Assembly: GCF_030253575.1 (NCBI RefSeq)
Contig: NC_080557.1
Location: forward strand, 5,265,001 to 5,329,000
Reading direction: 5' to 3'
Source: Rhododendron vialii
Lineage: Eukaryota > Streptophyta > Magnoliopsida > Ericales > Ericaceae
Length of the DNA: 64,000 nt
Shown here: positions 32,440-43,198 of the stretch, in pieces
How the letters are laid out: each line of letters begins with the position of its first letter
How positions within the stretch are numbered: the stretch's first letter is position 1
Program-made: the position numbers and the translations under genes
Notes under the pieces: generated by a model
Database searches by the model: none
Seen by the model: the letters and a program-made list of their open reading frames with translations, nothing else
What the model was told of the DNA's origin: nothing

Positions 32440-34437
32440 TGTAGACACCCCATTCTGGACCGTCCGGATAATGTCATTTGTCGATCTTTTATTTCCCCAA
32501 TGATGATCTTAGTCGAAAACAGTTTAAGGACAAAGGTGTGGTTGAGCTTTGAGCGTCCCGAACCTCTCTCAAAACACCTTTCAAACCCTTCAAACCAGAG
32601 CCAAACAGCCCCAGCAAAACCCAATTGGCATACGCCAGTGTCCTGGAGGCGTACGCCAGTCACCTGCCACGTGTCAGTCATCGACCAGTGGCCCATCTTT
32701 TACTGGCGCACGCCAGTTAATAGTGGCGCACGCCAGTCAAACCCAGTCAAATCAACTTTATTCAGCAACTTGGGCGGGACTTTTGTGCCACCCTGACGTC
32801 GGCCACAGTGTCCCTGATGATTATATCGGCCAGGCCCGCTCCCCCTCTCTCCTACACCCCCCATCAAGGCAAGTCCCATGCATTTAATGCATGGGAGGCT
32901 CCAACCTTACCTTAAACAGCCAAACAAGGCCTTAGACCAGACTGATCTCAGTCACTCCCCCTCTATAAATACCCCCCTTGCATTCATTTGCAAGGGGTTG
33001 GCCTCATTAAGAAGAAAAGTTCTCTCTTCTTCCTCCTTTCTTGCTTTCTCTCTTCTTCTTCCATTGAAAGAGAAAGGAAAGAAGCCCACTTCCACATACC
33101 TCCACTGACATCCAGTCACCATACAACATCAATCTTCAACCTCTAGGCTCTAAACCACCTTCAAACTTCAACACCCAAAAGGTATACCACCTTTGCATTC
33201 CTTTCTGTTTTCGGCCCCTGAGGGGAACCAGCAAGGCCCAGGCTGGTAAACAATACTAGTCCTGGCCTTGAACTGGTAAAAATACAACAATCGTATGCGA
33301 CGATACTTGGCGCACGCCAGTTCCTACATGCCGTACGCCAGTCATGGCAGTATGAGCACAACTGGCGTGGGGATCATGGATCGTCATTCCTTTTGTTTTA
33401 TCTTTCTGTCGATCACCTTAGCATGCTAATAACCGGTTTACTGCTTTCCATATTTAGAACTGTTTAGTGGTAATATCCTATCTTTTTCATCTCTGTCATG
33501 TAAAGGCCTCTGGGATCCTTCTGGTCATGTTCTAGAACCCAGATGATGCAAAGCCAAACACTGGAATCAAAGGCAAAGTGGCGTACGGCAGTAATATACT
33601 GGCGTACGGCAGTAGGCTTCTGGGTCCAGTGACTGGCCCTTGCATCTGAAGCGAAAGCTAGGCCTATATTTTGTCCCACACTGTTTTGGGGTGTTCTGCT
33701 TTCTTTCATGGCCTAAAAGCCATTCGTTTTGCCTGTGACTGTTTATATTCTGCTATAATAAACTGCGTGGTTTGCCCTGGGTGTGCGCTGGTCCTTTTCC
33801 AGAGCCCAGAGGGTTGCAAACAAAGACTGAGAGATCCAACAAGTGGAGTACGCCAGTTTATATGTGGCGTGCGCAGGTTGTATCACCATGCAGTGGCTCG
33901 ACCAGTGCATGCTGGCAGAATCTGCTCACGTCACCTTGTGACAGCGTACTGCAGTTTGCTCGGGATGCTCAGTGCTTGTTCTCAATCTATACTTAGCATC
34001 GCAATCAAATCATTCATAGGCATTTTGTCACATAAACTGCAATTTGTTACCGCTTTCGCCCCCATTAACTGTTCCCCCGCCCTAACTGGCTAAAAAATGA
34101 TAAAATGAGAGACAAATGCAAATGCTTTATAAATTGCCTGAGTAGAGACCGATCTCCGGATTGGGCGAGAGGGGTGCCATAAAACCCTTCCCCTCTCGTA
34201 ACCTGGCTCCCGAACCTCAGATATCGAAGGTGACGACGGACCGGTCTACGCCTTTTCAAAATCAAACAAACGTGGCAAAAACGTTTTCGAATTCGGTTCC
34301 TTGGGTGCTTTCACCGCTAAAACCCGAGTGGCGACTCTGAATCGAGGCATTTCGCCGCGCTTTTTCCAAAATGGGCCGCGCTCAGTCTTTAAAAAGGGAA
34401 CCCAAAGATCGAGCGATTTTCGGGGTGCGTGCCCACA
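32440..34437 (+). mobile_element. Nested solo LTR of the PMD-bearing element family
   Basis: It starts TGTAGACACCCC and ends GTGCCCACA (1998 bp), alignable throughout to the LTR at 17295-19289. Exact 5-bp duplications CTACC flank it (32435-32439 and 34438-34442), and no polypurine tract or internal sequence adjoins it. ACGCCAGT-type motifs are dense (32631, 32651, 32702, 32723, 33311, 33333, 33579, 33598, 33849). Confidence 0.9.
32964..32973 (+). promoter_or_regulatory. LTR TATA box
   Basis: TATAAATACC, same place as in the related LTR at 17838. Confidence 0.6.
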
Positions 34438-35299
34438 CTACCTCTTGTCCGACAAAAAGGTTTACGGAGTGATTCGGTGGCGGGTCGGGACGGCGGCGGA
34501 GCTCGGTCGAAAGGTGGTAGTGTTGGTGGTACCCGGCTCGTGCAGAGGGAAGAAGAGGAGATGGTGGTCTCGGTTGGTAACGGAGGTGCACGGTGGTGGC
34601 TAGAAATGGAGACCCGGTTGGCTGTTCTTCTCTCTCTCTACAATTCCCTCTCTCTGCCGAAGTGTGTGTGTGTTGGTGTTGATAAAAGAAGAAAAGAAAG
34701 AAAGAAGAGTAATATAGGGAGGTGTATATATCTCTTGGGTAATGTAGTGTGGGGTTTAAGGTTTAGTTTAAGAGTTAAAGGAATGTATTGCATTAGGGTG
34801 TTGCTATTTCATTAGCCAAAGAAAAGTGAGTGCCAGAAATGGCCAAACCTGGTGATGGGAGAAGTTGATGGACGGATGGGAAGGAAAATAATGGTTTAGT
34901 TGGTTTGAGATGGTTTGGTTAGAGTAAATGAATTGGGTGAATGGCAGGCAAAATACAATGCACAAGAAGAAGGTGAGGCTGGGTATTAGTGTTAGGTTAA
35001 AAAAAAAATACTCTGTTACGACCAAAGTACCCACAAGAAAAATTACTCGCCGGTACGCGCGCACACACGAATGATAATGGAATAAAATTTTGTATGACGG
35101 CATAAATAATTTTTCGAGCAAAATAATTATTTTTGTTTGAGTAATTATTATTATTTTAAAAAAAATCAGGTCTTTACAAGTCACGTCCCCCTACTATCAG
35201 GATACTCACCCGATAAAGAATCGAACACCTAATCAAGGAGAGTACTCGCAAAGTCAGTCATTCGCCCTTATCACTGAGACAATCCCGTTCATTTTTTAT

Positions 35300-36215
35300 T
35301 TTCACCCAACCACCACTTCTACCACCGCCACCACGACATTGCCACCACCGCCACCATGCCGCCACAACCTCTGCTTCCACCACCACTCCATTACCACCAC
35401 CACACCACCACCACCACCATGCCACCAAACCCTCTATTTCCACCACCACCATGCCGCCACCACCTCCACCACCACCACCACCATGCCACCACAATCTCCA
35501 CTTTCACCACCACTTCTACCATGACTCCATCACCACCACGCCACCACATCCACCTCCACCCCGACCACCACCACCACCACTCAACCACCACTTTCACCAC
35601 CACCACCACCACTACCACCATGCCACCACAACCTCTACTTCCACCACCATCTCTACCACCACTCCACCACCACCATGCCACCACATCCACCACTCAACCA
35701 CTACTTCCACCACCACCACTACGACGCCACCACCACCACCACCATGCCAACACTACATCACCACCCCCTTCACCACTCAACCATCACTTCCACCACCACG
35801 ATGCCGCCGCCACCACCACCACCATGCCACTATAACCTCCACTTCCACTTCCTCCACCACCTCTACCGACATTCCATCACCACCACCACGCACCCGCCAC
35901 CCCCACACCTCCACCACTACCACGGCCCCATCTCCACCACCACCACCACTACGACGCCGCCGCCACCACCATAACCTCCACTTCCACCACCACCATGCCA
36001 CCACTCTATCACCACCACGCCACCACCACCTTCACCACCACGACGCCGCCACCACCACCACCATGCCACCACAACCTCTACTTCCACCACCACCACTCCT
36101 CCTCCACCACCACCACTTCCACCACACCCTCATCCCCTCAGCACCTCCATAACCATTCCACCACCACCACCACTCCAGTTCCACAATCATGTCTACCACC
36201 GCTACCGCCGCCGCC
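35300..36215. repeat. CCA-rich minisatellite, about 0.9 kb
   Basis: Nearly pure CCA/CAC triplets organised in a looser longer unit around ATGCCACCACAACCTC plus TTCCACCACCACC, repeated many times with variation. All three plus frames are open for long distances simply because of composition, giving Pro/His/Thr-only peptides. I do not call a gene here. Confidence 0.85.
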
Positions 36216-36229
36216 GCCACCACAACACA

Positions 36230-36985
36230 AAACAGATATAGATAACCAGATACAGATACACCAAAACAGATACAATAGATATACCATAACACATACACAA
36301 ACAGATACATATATATATATATATATATCAACAACAGATGTACCAAAACAAATACAAATATACCAAATATACCAACAATATCTGCTGGGGTTTGCTCCAG
36401 CTTCTCTCTTGCAAAATTGGAGAGAGAAACATATTTTTCGCTTATTTTGGACGGAGGTTGATGGGACGTAGGAGTTTAATTGATGAGTATTTTTAATATG
36501 TCAAGTGTTTATATGATATTTCGTTAGGATCAGGTGTCTATGTCTACCACCTCCACGACCATGTCTACCACCACCACCCCACAACCACCGCCACTGCCAC
36601 AACAAAGTCTTTTTTTTTCCTTAAAACAAAACAGATACAGATATACCTGATACAGATACACCAAACAGATATAATAGATATACCACAACAGATACACCAA
36701 CACAAAATAGATACAGTTATATCAATAGCAGATGTACCAAAATAGATATAAATATACCAGCAATAGATACAAAAAAATAGATATAAATATACGAAAACAC
36801 ATACACCAACACAACACAAAACATATACAGATATACCAATACACCAAAACAGATACACCAACACAAAACAAATACATATATATCAACATCAGATATACCA
36901 AAATAGATCCACAACCTCCACTTCCGCCACCACCCCTATCACCACAACCTCCACTTAAAATACAAATATATCAACAATTGATACA
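36230..36985. repeat. ACAGATA/ATACACCA-rich degenerate repeat
   Basis: Short A-rich units such as ACAGATACACCA and AGATATACCA recur dozens of times, with a short (TA)n at about 36309-36329 and two CCACCA islands (about 36550-36600 and 36910-36955). No gene seen. Confidence 0.7.
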
Positions 36986-37180
36986 CAAAAAATGAACAGA
37001 TACACCGGTCAACCGTCAAAAAAATAAAAAAAATCAATAGATACACAAAAAATGAACAGATACACCGGTCAACGTCAGTCAACGCCGGTCAACGGTCAAA
37101 AAAATAAAAATGAAAATCAACAAATATACCAAAAGTGAACAGATACACCAGTCAACGTCGGTCAACGGTCAAAAACAAAA
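36986..37180. repeat. Repeats of AACAGATACACC plus GGTCAAC (W-box-like core) units
   Basis: Three related blocks each hold GAACAGATACACC followed by two to four GGTCAACG/GTCAAAAA motifs (near 37012, 37065-37095 and 37150-37175). TTGAC on the minus strand is the core bound by WRKY factors. The cluster lies about 600-750 bp before the WD40 copy 1 start. Confidence 0.6.
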
Positions 37181-37685
37181 AAAAAGAAGAAGATATTTTT
37201 GCGTTAGCCAAACAATGCCTTTGTCTCATTAAAGTCAATTTAAATGAAAAAAGACATTCTTTTTGTGTTAGCTAAACAAGGCTCTTGTCTCATTAAAGGC
37301 AATTTGATCTTTTCACGGATCTTAAACTCCAAAATATTTTCATTAATGGACTTTACACATCACTGAAACTTAAGCTGGATTAAATCTGCTTTGGGACCTC
37401 TTCTTTTGGACTTTAGACCAATTTGTTGTTATTTGAAATCTATCAAATGATATCGATATTGCATAAAAAATAAATTACAAATTGAGAGATATAAACAATT
37501 TTTTGAGAGATTCCAAATAGTGAAAGTGGAGAAACTAATTGAGATGGAGGTCATAATATTTTTTTCATTTAGATTATATAATGAGTAGCAAAATAAACGG
37601 GACACTAACTTCACATTATTTTTTTGAGGTCCCAGCCTTCACATCCAACGGCCACAGATGACGCCACGTTTATCACCTTACTCTG

Positions 37686-37710
37686 TTTCCCGCCAGTTAT
37701 CTTTCCCGCC
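37686..37710 (+). promoter_or_regulatory. Two E2F-type sites upstream of WD40 copy 1
   Basis: TTTCCCGCC at 37686-37694 and again at 37702-37710, 52-75 bp before the ATG. This fits the E2F/DP consensus TTTSSCGC found in plant S-phase genes. Confidence 0.6.
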
Positions 37711-37760
37711 TACATCTACCTCTCTCTCCCTCTCTCTCTGCAACTCTCTCACTCGCTCCC

Positions 37761-37889
37761 ATGGCGCCCGAGAAGTTAACAGAGTACGAGCGCCGTCGGC
37801 TCGAGAACATAAAGCGCAACGAGCAAATGCTCGCTTCTCTCAATATCCATTCCAAAATCAACGATCTCACGGAATCAACCAAACGCCAA

Positions 37890-37961
<72 letters not shown>

Positions 37962-40900
37962 ATTTAAGTTTGATAGATGCAAAGTATGTACGGAAATTTG
38001 ATAGATACATTAATATGTCAATTTAATTTCATCTATTAAGCTCTCTCTCTATATATCTCTCTAGGGCACTAACCAAGGTAATTCCAGAGAAAAAACCGAA
38101 GCCTGAAATCTCAATCGTAATCCGAACGTCTCTACGGCGCAGAGGAATGTCACCCGATGCCTCCATTGCAGGAGGCCTAAAAAAAGGTAAAACCCCCAAA
38201 TTAAAACCTACATTGGGCCCTATTTCCATGAAAGATGCTTATTGCGGTGACGCCACTGACCAAAACCTAATTGAATCAATAATGGGCGTTTCGAAGAATT
38301 CCCAATTGTGCTCTGGCGATGAAAATGAGGATTTGGGTCATCCGATTAGGGTTTCGGGTTGCGTTGATTTGGAGTCGCTGAGGTTGGAACCGGAGAATGT
38401 AGCTAGGGTTGTGCCGGGGAGGATACTGACGGTGAGGTTCTTTCCATCGACGGATATGAAGTTGGTTGCGGTGGGGAACGAGTTTGGGCATATTGGGTTT
38501 TGGAATGTTGATGCTAGAAACGAGGATGGAGATGGGATTTATTTATACCAACCGCATTTGGGGCCAGTCACGGGGATTGTAGTTCATCCATGTTCCTTGA
38601 CGAAGGTATTTGATTCTGTTATTTGCATGAATTTCATGTCTTTTTATTCATGTAATGGAGTAAGCAAAGTAACATGTAATGGAGTAAGCAAAGTAATACC
38701 AAAGAGCTGTTTTTTTTGTCTAAAGTGTCGTTTTAGATGAACTTTTTTCAACTCCGGTCCACATTTTTATACTTTTTTGATTCCTCTCGTTGAGACAAAT
38801 GATTAATTACAAAAAATTATGATGTAAGGCAAAACAAAAAATTAGGAAAAATAGGACTCTCGTCGAGACGAATGATTAATCTCAAAAATTACAATGTAAT
38901 GCAAAACAAAGAAGTAGGAAAAGTAGGATTATCGAAAAAAAGTTAATAGGCAAAAAAATCAGGGAGAGTAAGCCCTAAGTATTCTAGACGTGTCCCTGGA
39001 ACCCTGTGGCCTGTACACATCTGAGTTTAGGACACATATCTCTCCATATCTTGGGGTTTAATTTTACGAAGGTCTAAGTTCGGCCACTTTGACCTTTACA
39101 AGATACTCATACCTGAGTCTACTATATTCTCTCTCTTTTATTGGAGTGACATGACTAAACATGGCTTTTGCATTCCTCAACTTCCTTTTGCATTATGGCT
39201 TATGACAATGGAGCCATTGCTCACCACTATATTGGCCGTGGAGGGTTGATTTTCCTATTTCCAATTTTGGTCGGTGCATATGCAGGTATACAGCAGCTGC
39301 TATGATGGATTTCTTCGGTTGATGGATGTTGAGAAGGAGATGTTCGTCTTGTTATATTCCAGCAATGATGCCATACTTTCCATTTCTCAACGACCAAATG
39401 ATGTTAAGTCCTTGTATTTTTGTGGGGCTCAAGGAATTGTCAATATGTGGGATGAGAGGGCTGGAAAAGCTTTAACCCCATGGGTTTTGCATGAAAAGAG
39501 AATCAACACAATAGATTTCAGCACAGCTAACACCAACATCATGGCAACAAGTTCCACAGATGGGACTGCTTGCATTTGGGATTTGAGATTTGTTGATGCA
39601 GTTAAGCCAAACTTCTTGAAGACAGTAAGCCACAAAAGTTCCGTGCAATCAGCTTACTTTTCACCTTCTGGAAGCTGTCTAGCAACAACAGGGTATGTAA
39701 ATGACTTTTTGACGTGTGGTGTCGCTGGTCAGCTGGTGTCTCTTAGTGAAAATCATATAGGAAGTTAATACAAGACTGAACATTATACAATATTTTTAAT
39801 GAGCGAACATTATACTATGCTTCTATACGATGTGAATACAGTTCTTGAGCAATAAGTATTCCTGCCCTGGGAGATCAAATATTTTTTTTCCTGAAAGCTG
39901 GTAATGTTGTTATAAGATGCTAGACTAGATTCATTGATTGTGTGCTTGAAATTATTATATATTTTTGTGTGGCTTGTGCTCTGGCTTCAGTTTAAATTAT
40001 GTTCTATTTCAGATATGTGTACCTGCAAAATCTGAGTTTTGTTTTCTTTTGTTTTGAAACTTTTACTTGAAACAAACAAAAAGATATGATTCTCAGTTTG
40101 AGAGGAAGAATCTATTGGTGCTAAGTTTATTTGATCTGGATTGTGGTTCGATATTCTCTATATCTACTTAAGTGGAGGTACTATTTCAGTGTTGGGAACG
40201 TGGTGAAACTATTTACTGTTGATCAATCTCTTCATTTTAAGCAATTAAGATTATTCTGTTATATTATCAAATCTTGTTTTGGTCCGATACAACTTGCATC
40301 TCACACAGCTTAGTGACGCTCATACTGATTTTTGAGGATATAGTTCTGATGACAAAGTCGGCCTATTGTCTGGAGCTAATTTTGAAGACACAAGTATGAT
40401 ACATTATCAAAATTCGACAGGAAGAGGGATTGCTGCACTCAGGTATGGTTTTTTGTCCATAGTCAAATGCCAATGATTAGCTCTGGAAGATCAGCTTAGT
40501 CTTCTTTGTTAGAGCTGATCTTACTTTTTGGGGGCTGCATTGTATTTTTTGTTGTTGTTGGTAATTATACTTACTTTGTTCTTCTTCTTCAGGGTGCTGC
40601 ACTGTCACCACACCATTATCTGCAATTTAACTGGATTTATTGGCTATTTTTAACTGATTCACTTGGCAAAATGAACCTGAATTCTGTATCTTACATAGAT
40701 TACGTGCCATATAAATGGATCAATAAGTTAGAAATGAATAATACCCGTTCTCTTGTGATGCTTCTCTTTGCACATGATTTCTCCCTAGTCCCTATCCTTC
40801 CATGTTTGTCCTGGAAGAAAACAGTCGAAAATGAATCGTAACCTACCCATGCAGTTTTTTTCCTTCTTATTCTTCCTTTTGATTCAAATGCAGATTTATA

Positions 40901-41528
40901 CTTGGTCCTATCTTTCTAACGGGGTTGTCAATGTACCATGTTGCCTGTGAAGTGACTTGAGGCGTACTATGTCTACAAGTAATACACAAAGCAATTGGAT
41001 TCAGATAGGCATGGTGATGTTGCATATTGATTACAAGTGATTGCTTCCATGCGTTGGTTTTCATGTTTTTTGGGGGTTTCTTTTTACTTTATCAAAGCTG
41101 CTCTTTATAATTTTTGTTTTCGAAAATCCTCCCCCATCGGGTCTCCTTCCATTGGTCCAAACGGTTTAGGACCTCTTGTTCATGCTGAATAACTAGTTAA
41201 TCACATTGGTGGTCCACCATGAAGCTGCTCTTTATTTGTTGGTCCACCATGAAGCTGTCTTACATACATGAGCTTTAGGATCTTCACTTTGAGACTGGAA
41301 TTTTATATACAAAACCAAGTAAAATCTGGATCAACGCATCAATTGTTAACATCTCTTTTTCTTGCATAATGAAGCAGAGCAATATGGGGCTGGGATGATT
41401 CATACCTCTTCGTCGGAAGTGTGAAGAGAGAAGTCGACGTTATCTCCACAGCCAAGAGAACAAGTATTAGAACTTTACGGAGCCCCCATATATCTGCAAT
41501 TCCATCTCGCTTTGATGCACACCCTTAA
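37761..41528 (+). CDS. WDR76/CMR1-like WD40 protein, copy 1, truncated by a premature stop
   Basis: Exons 37761-37891, 38065-38605, 39286-39692, 40344-40442 and 41378-41528, phases consistent, 442 codons. The N-terminus MAPEKLTEYERRRLENIKRN and basic stretch match plant WDR76/CMR1 proteins, WD40 proteins that bind damaged DNA and act with DDB1-CUL4 ubiquitin ligase. WD motifs include IGFWNVDA, VNMWDERAGK and CIWDLRFVD; the last two contain the WDxR box used for DDB1 contact. A TAA at 41526-41528 replaces the codon read TGC in copy 2 and TAC in copy 3, removing the final 21 residues that close the last blade (family stop at 41589-41591). Intron 1 is almost wholly a CT repeat. Probably a recent duplicate losing function. 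Confidence 0.8.
37892..37960. repeat. (CT)n microsatellite in intron 1 of WD40 copy 1
   Basis: An almost unbroken CT run begins right at the splice donor. Matching runs occur in copy 2 (43138-43194) and, shorter, in copy 3 (48381-48405). The copies' 5' untranslated regions are also CT-rich. Confidence 0.9.
38780..38935. repeat. Imperfect tandem duplication of about 80 bp in intron 2 of copy 1
   Basis: The stretch beginning TCTCGTTGAGACAAATGATT and running through ATGTAAGGCAAAACAAA is repeated once with changes. Copy 2 carries a single version (about 43985-44060). Confidence 0.65.
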
Positions 41529-41904
41529 GAGATTGGGATGCTTGCGGGAGCCACAAACGGCTGCTACGTTTACATGTGGTCAATATGCTAAGGTTTGGGC
41601 GCTGGAGCTTCGTTTTGCACCAGTATTGTTGTACCATCGGAAATCAATTAGTTGAGAAACGATGACGTTGGTTTTCGATAACGTCAAGGCAGTTTGTTTG
41701 TAGGAGGTTTGTCAAATGACAAGGCTTCTGCTTTGGCCCTGTAATCACTGCTTTGCAGAACTTTGCTGCCGCGTTTAGTGGCTTTTATTGAGAACTGGAC
41801 ATCAATATCTGTTCAAGAGTTCGAATCGATGAATGGATTAGATCTTGCCTTGATTTAATTAATGCCTACATTTTCCAAACTGAATGGATGGACACATTGA
41901 GTTT

Positions 41905-42240
41905 TTGCTCCAACCGATGCCTCCACTGCTGGAGGCCTAAAAAACATGATTCTGATGAAACCCTGCATTGGGCCCTATTAGCATGAGAGATACGTGTTGC
42001 GGAGACACCACGGACCAAAATCTCGCGTAAACAATCCTCGGTGTTTCGAAGAACTCCCAATTGTGTTCAGTGATGAAAATGAGAATTCGGGTTATCTATT
42101 AGGGTTTCGGGGTTGCATCGATTTGGGATCACCGAGGTTGAAACCGGAGGATATAGCTAGGGTTGTGCCGGGGAGAATACTAACGATGAGGTTCTTTCTG
42201 TTGATGGACTTGAAGTTCATGTTCTTTTAGTCTTGTAATG
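41905..42240 (+). pseudogene. Stray exon-2 fragment of the WD40 gene after copy 1
   Basis: Reads like exon 2 (CCGATGCCTCCACTGCTGG, TTGGGCCCTATTAGCATGAG, GGTTGTGCCGGGGAGAATAC) with frameshifts and stops, and ends before the exon's end. It contains the GATTCTGATGAAACCCT stretch that copy 3 has and copies 1 and 2 lack. It follows directly on the 3' flank of copy 1. Confidence 0.8.
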
Positions 42241-42385
42241 GAGTAGGAAAAGGCTCGTTTAATTGTGCATTTTGTACTTACGGGTTCACAATGTATAATG
42301 TTTTACACAATTTTGAAATTTTTGTCTAATAAAATTAATTGAAATCTGTCAAACGATATCAATATTGCATATAAAATATAACATA

Positions 42386-42657
42386 CTCCCTCCGTCCCTT
42401 TTTTAGAGTCCAGTATTTCATTTTGGGCTGTCCCTTAATAAGTGTCCATTTTGTAAAGTTAATGGGTAAAAGTTGGTACATTGTCTATTTTGTCCCTAAA
42501 AAGTAGATTCCATTTTGAAAAGTTAGTGAGTAAAAGTGTAATTATGATGGGTAAGTAAGGAAAGTGGAGGAAAAAGTTGATGTGAAAGGTACAATGATGA
42601 TGTCTTTTTAATAAGTTGAAGTTACGAAGCAGGACATTTAAAAAGGGACGGAGGGAG
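42386..42657. mobile_element. Stowaway-type MITE
   Basis: Ends CTCCCTCCGTCCC and GGGACGGAGGGAG, flanked by TA on both sides (42384-42385 and 42658-42659). This is the classic Stowaway (Tc1/mariner) end and duplication. The 272 bp are noncoding. Confidence 0.9.
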
Positions 42658-42917
42658 TATAAAATATAAAATAAATTACAAATCGAGAAATACAAATAAT
42701 AAAGGGAATTGCAAATTGAGAAACACAGACAACTTTTTAAGAGATTTCAAATAATGAAAGTGGACAAATAAATTGAGACGGAGGTTATAATATTTTTTTC
42801 ATTTGGATTTTATAATGAGTAGCAACATAAATGGGACGTTAACTTTGCAAAATTTTTGAGGGCTCAGCCTTCACATTCAACGGCCATAGATGACGCCACG
42901 TTTATCACCTTACTCTG

Positions 42918-42926
42918 TTTCCCGCC
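42918..42926 (+). promoter_or_regulatory. E2F-type site upstream of WD40 copy 2
   Basis: TTTCCCGCC is kept. The second site has become TTTCCAGCC (about 42934-42942), which no longer fits the consensus. Confidence 0.55.
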
Positions 42927-42944
42927 ATTTATCTTTCCAGCCTA

Positions 42945-42982
<38 letters not shown>

Positions 42983-43006
42983 TTTGCAACTCTCTCACTC
43001 GCTCCA

Positions 43007-43135
43007 ATGGCGCCCGAGAAGTTAACAGAGTACGAGCGGCGTCGGCTCGAGAACATAAAGCGCAACGACCAAATGCTCGCTTCTCTCAACATCCATTCCA
43101 AAATCAACGATCTCACGGAATCAACCAAACGCCAA

Positions 43136-43198
<63 letters not shown>

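Larger units (their letters stand above)
30991..35178 (+). mobile_element. Solo LTR (Tekay/Del-like gypsy type), interrupted by another solo LTR
   Basis: It starts TGTAACGCCCCGAATTTC and ends CAGGTCTTTACA. Exact 5-bp target duplications AGTCA flank it (30986-30990 and 35179-35183). Subtracting the nested 1998-bp LTR and its 5-bp duplication leaves about 2185 bp. No internal retrotransposon sequence is present, so it is a solo LTR. It lies inside the tail sequence shared with 12161-12309. The lineage name rests on the TGTAACGCCCCG start and is tentative. Confidence 0.85.

Noticed and set aside
32500-34093. Several ORFs of 70-140 codons within the solo LTR
   Set aside because: They are not conserved in frame with the related LTR at 17295-19289 and contain the repeated ACGCCAGT motifs.
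35339-36152. Long plus-strand open frames rich in Pro, His and Thr (up to 233 codons)
   Set aside because: They follow from CCA triplet composition: all three frames and the opposite strand are open, and there is no signal peptide, stable start or extensin-type SPPPP pattern.
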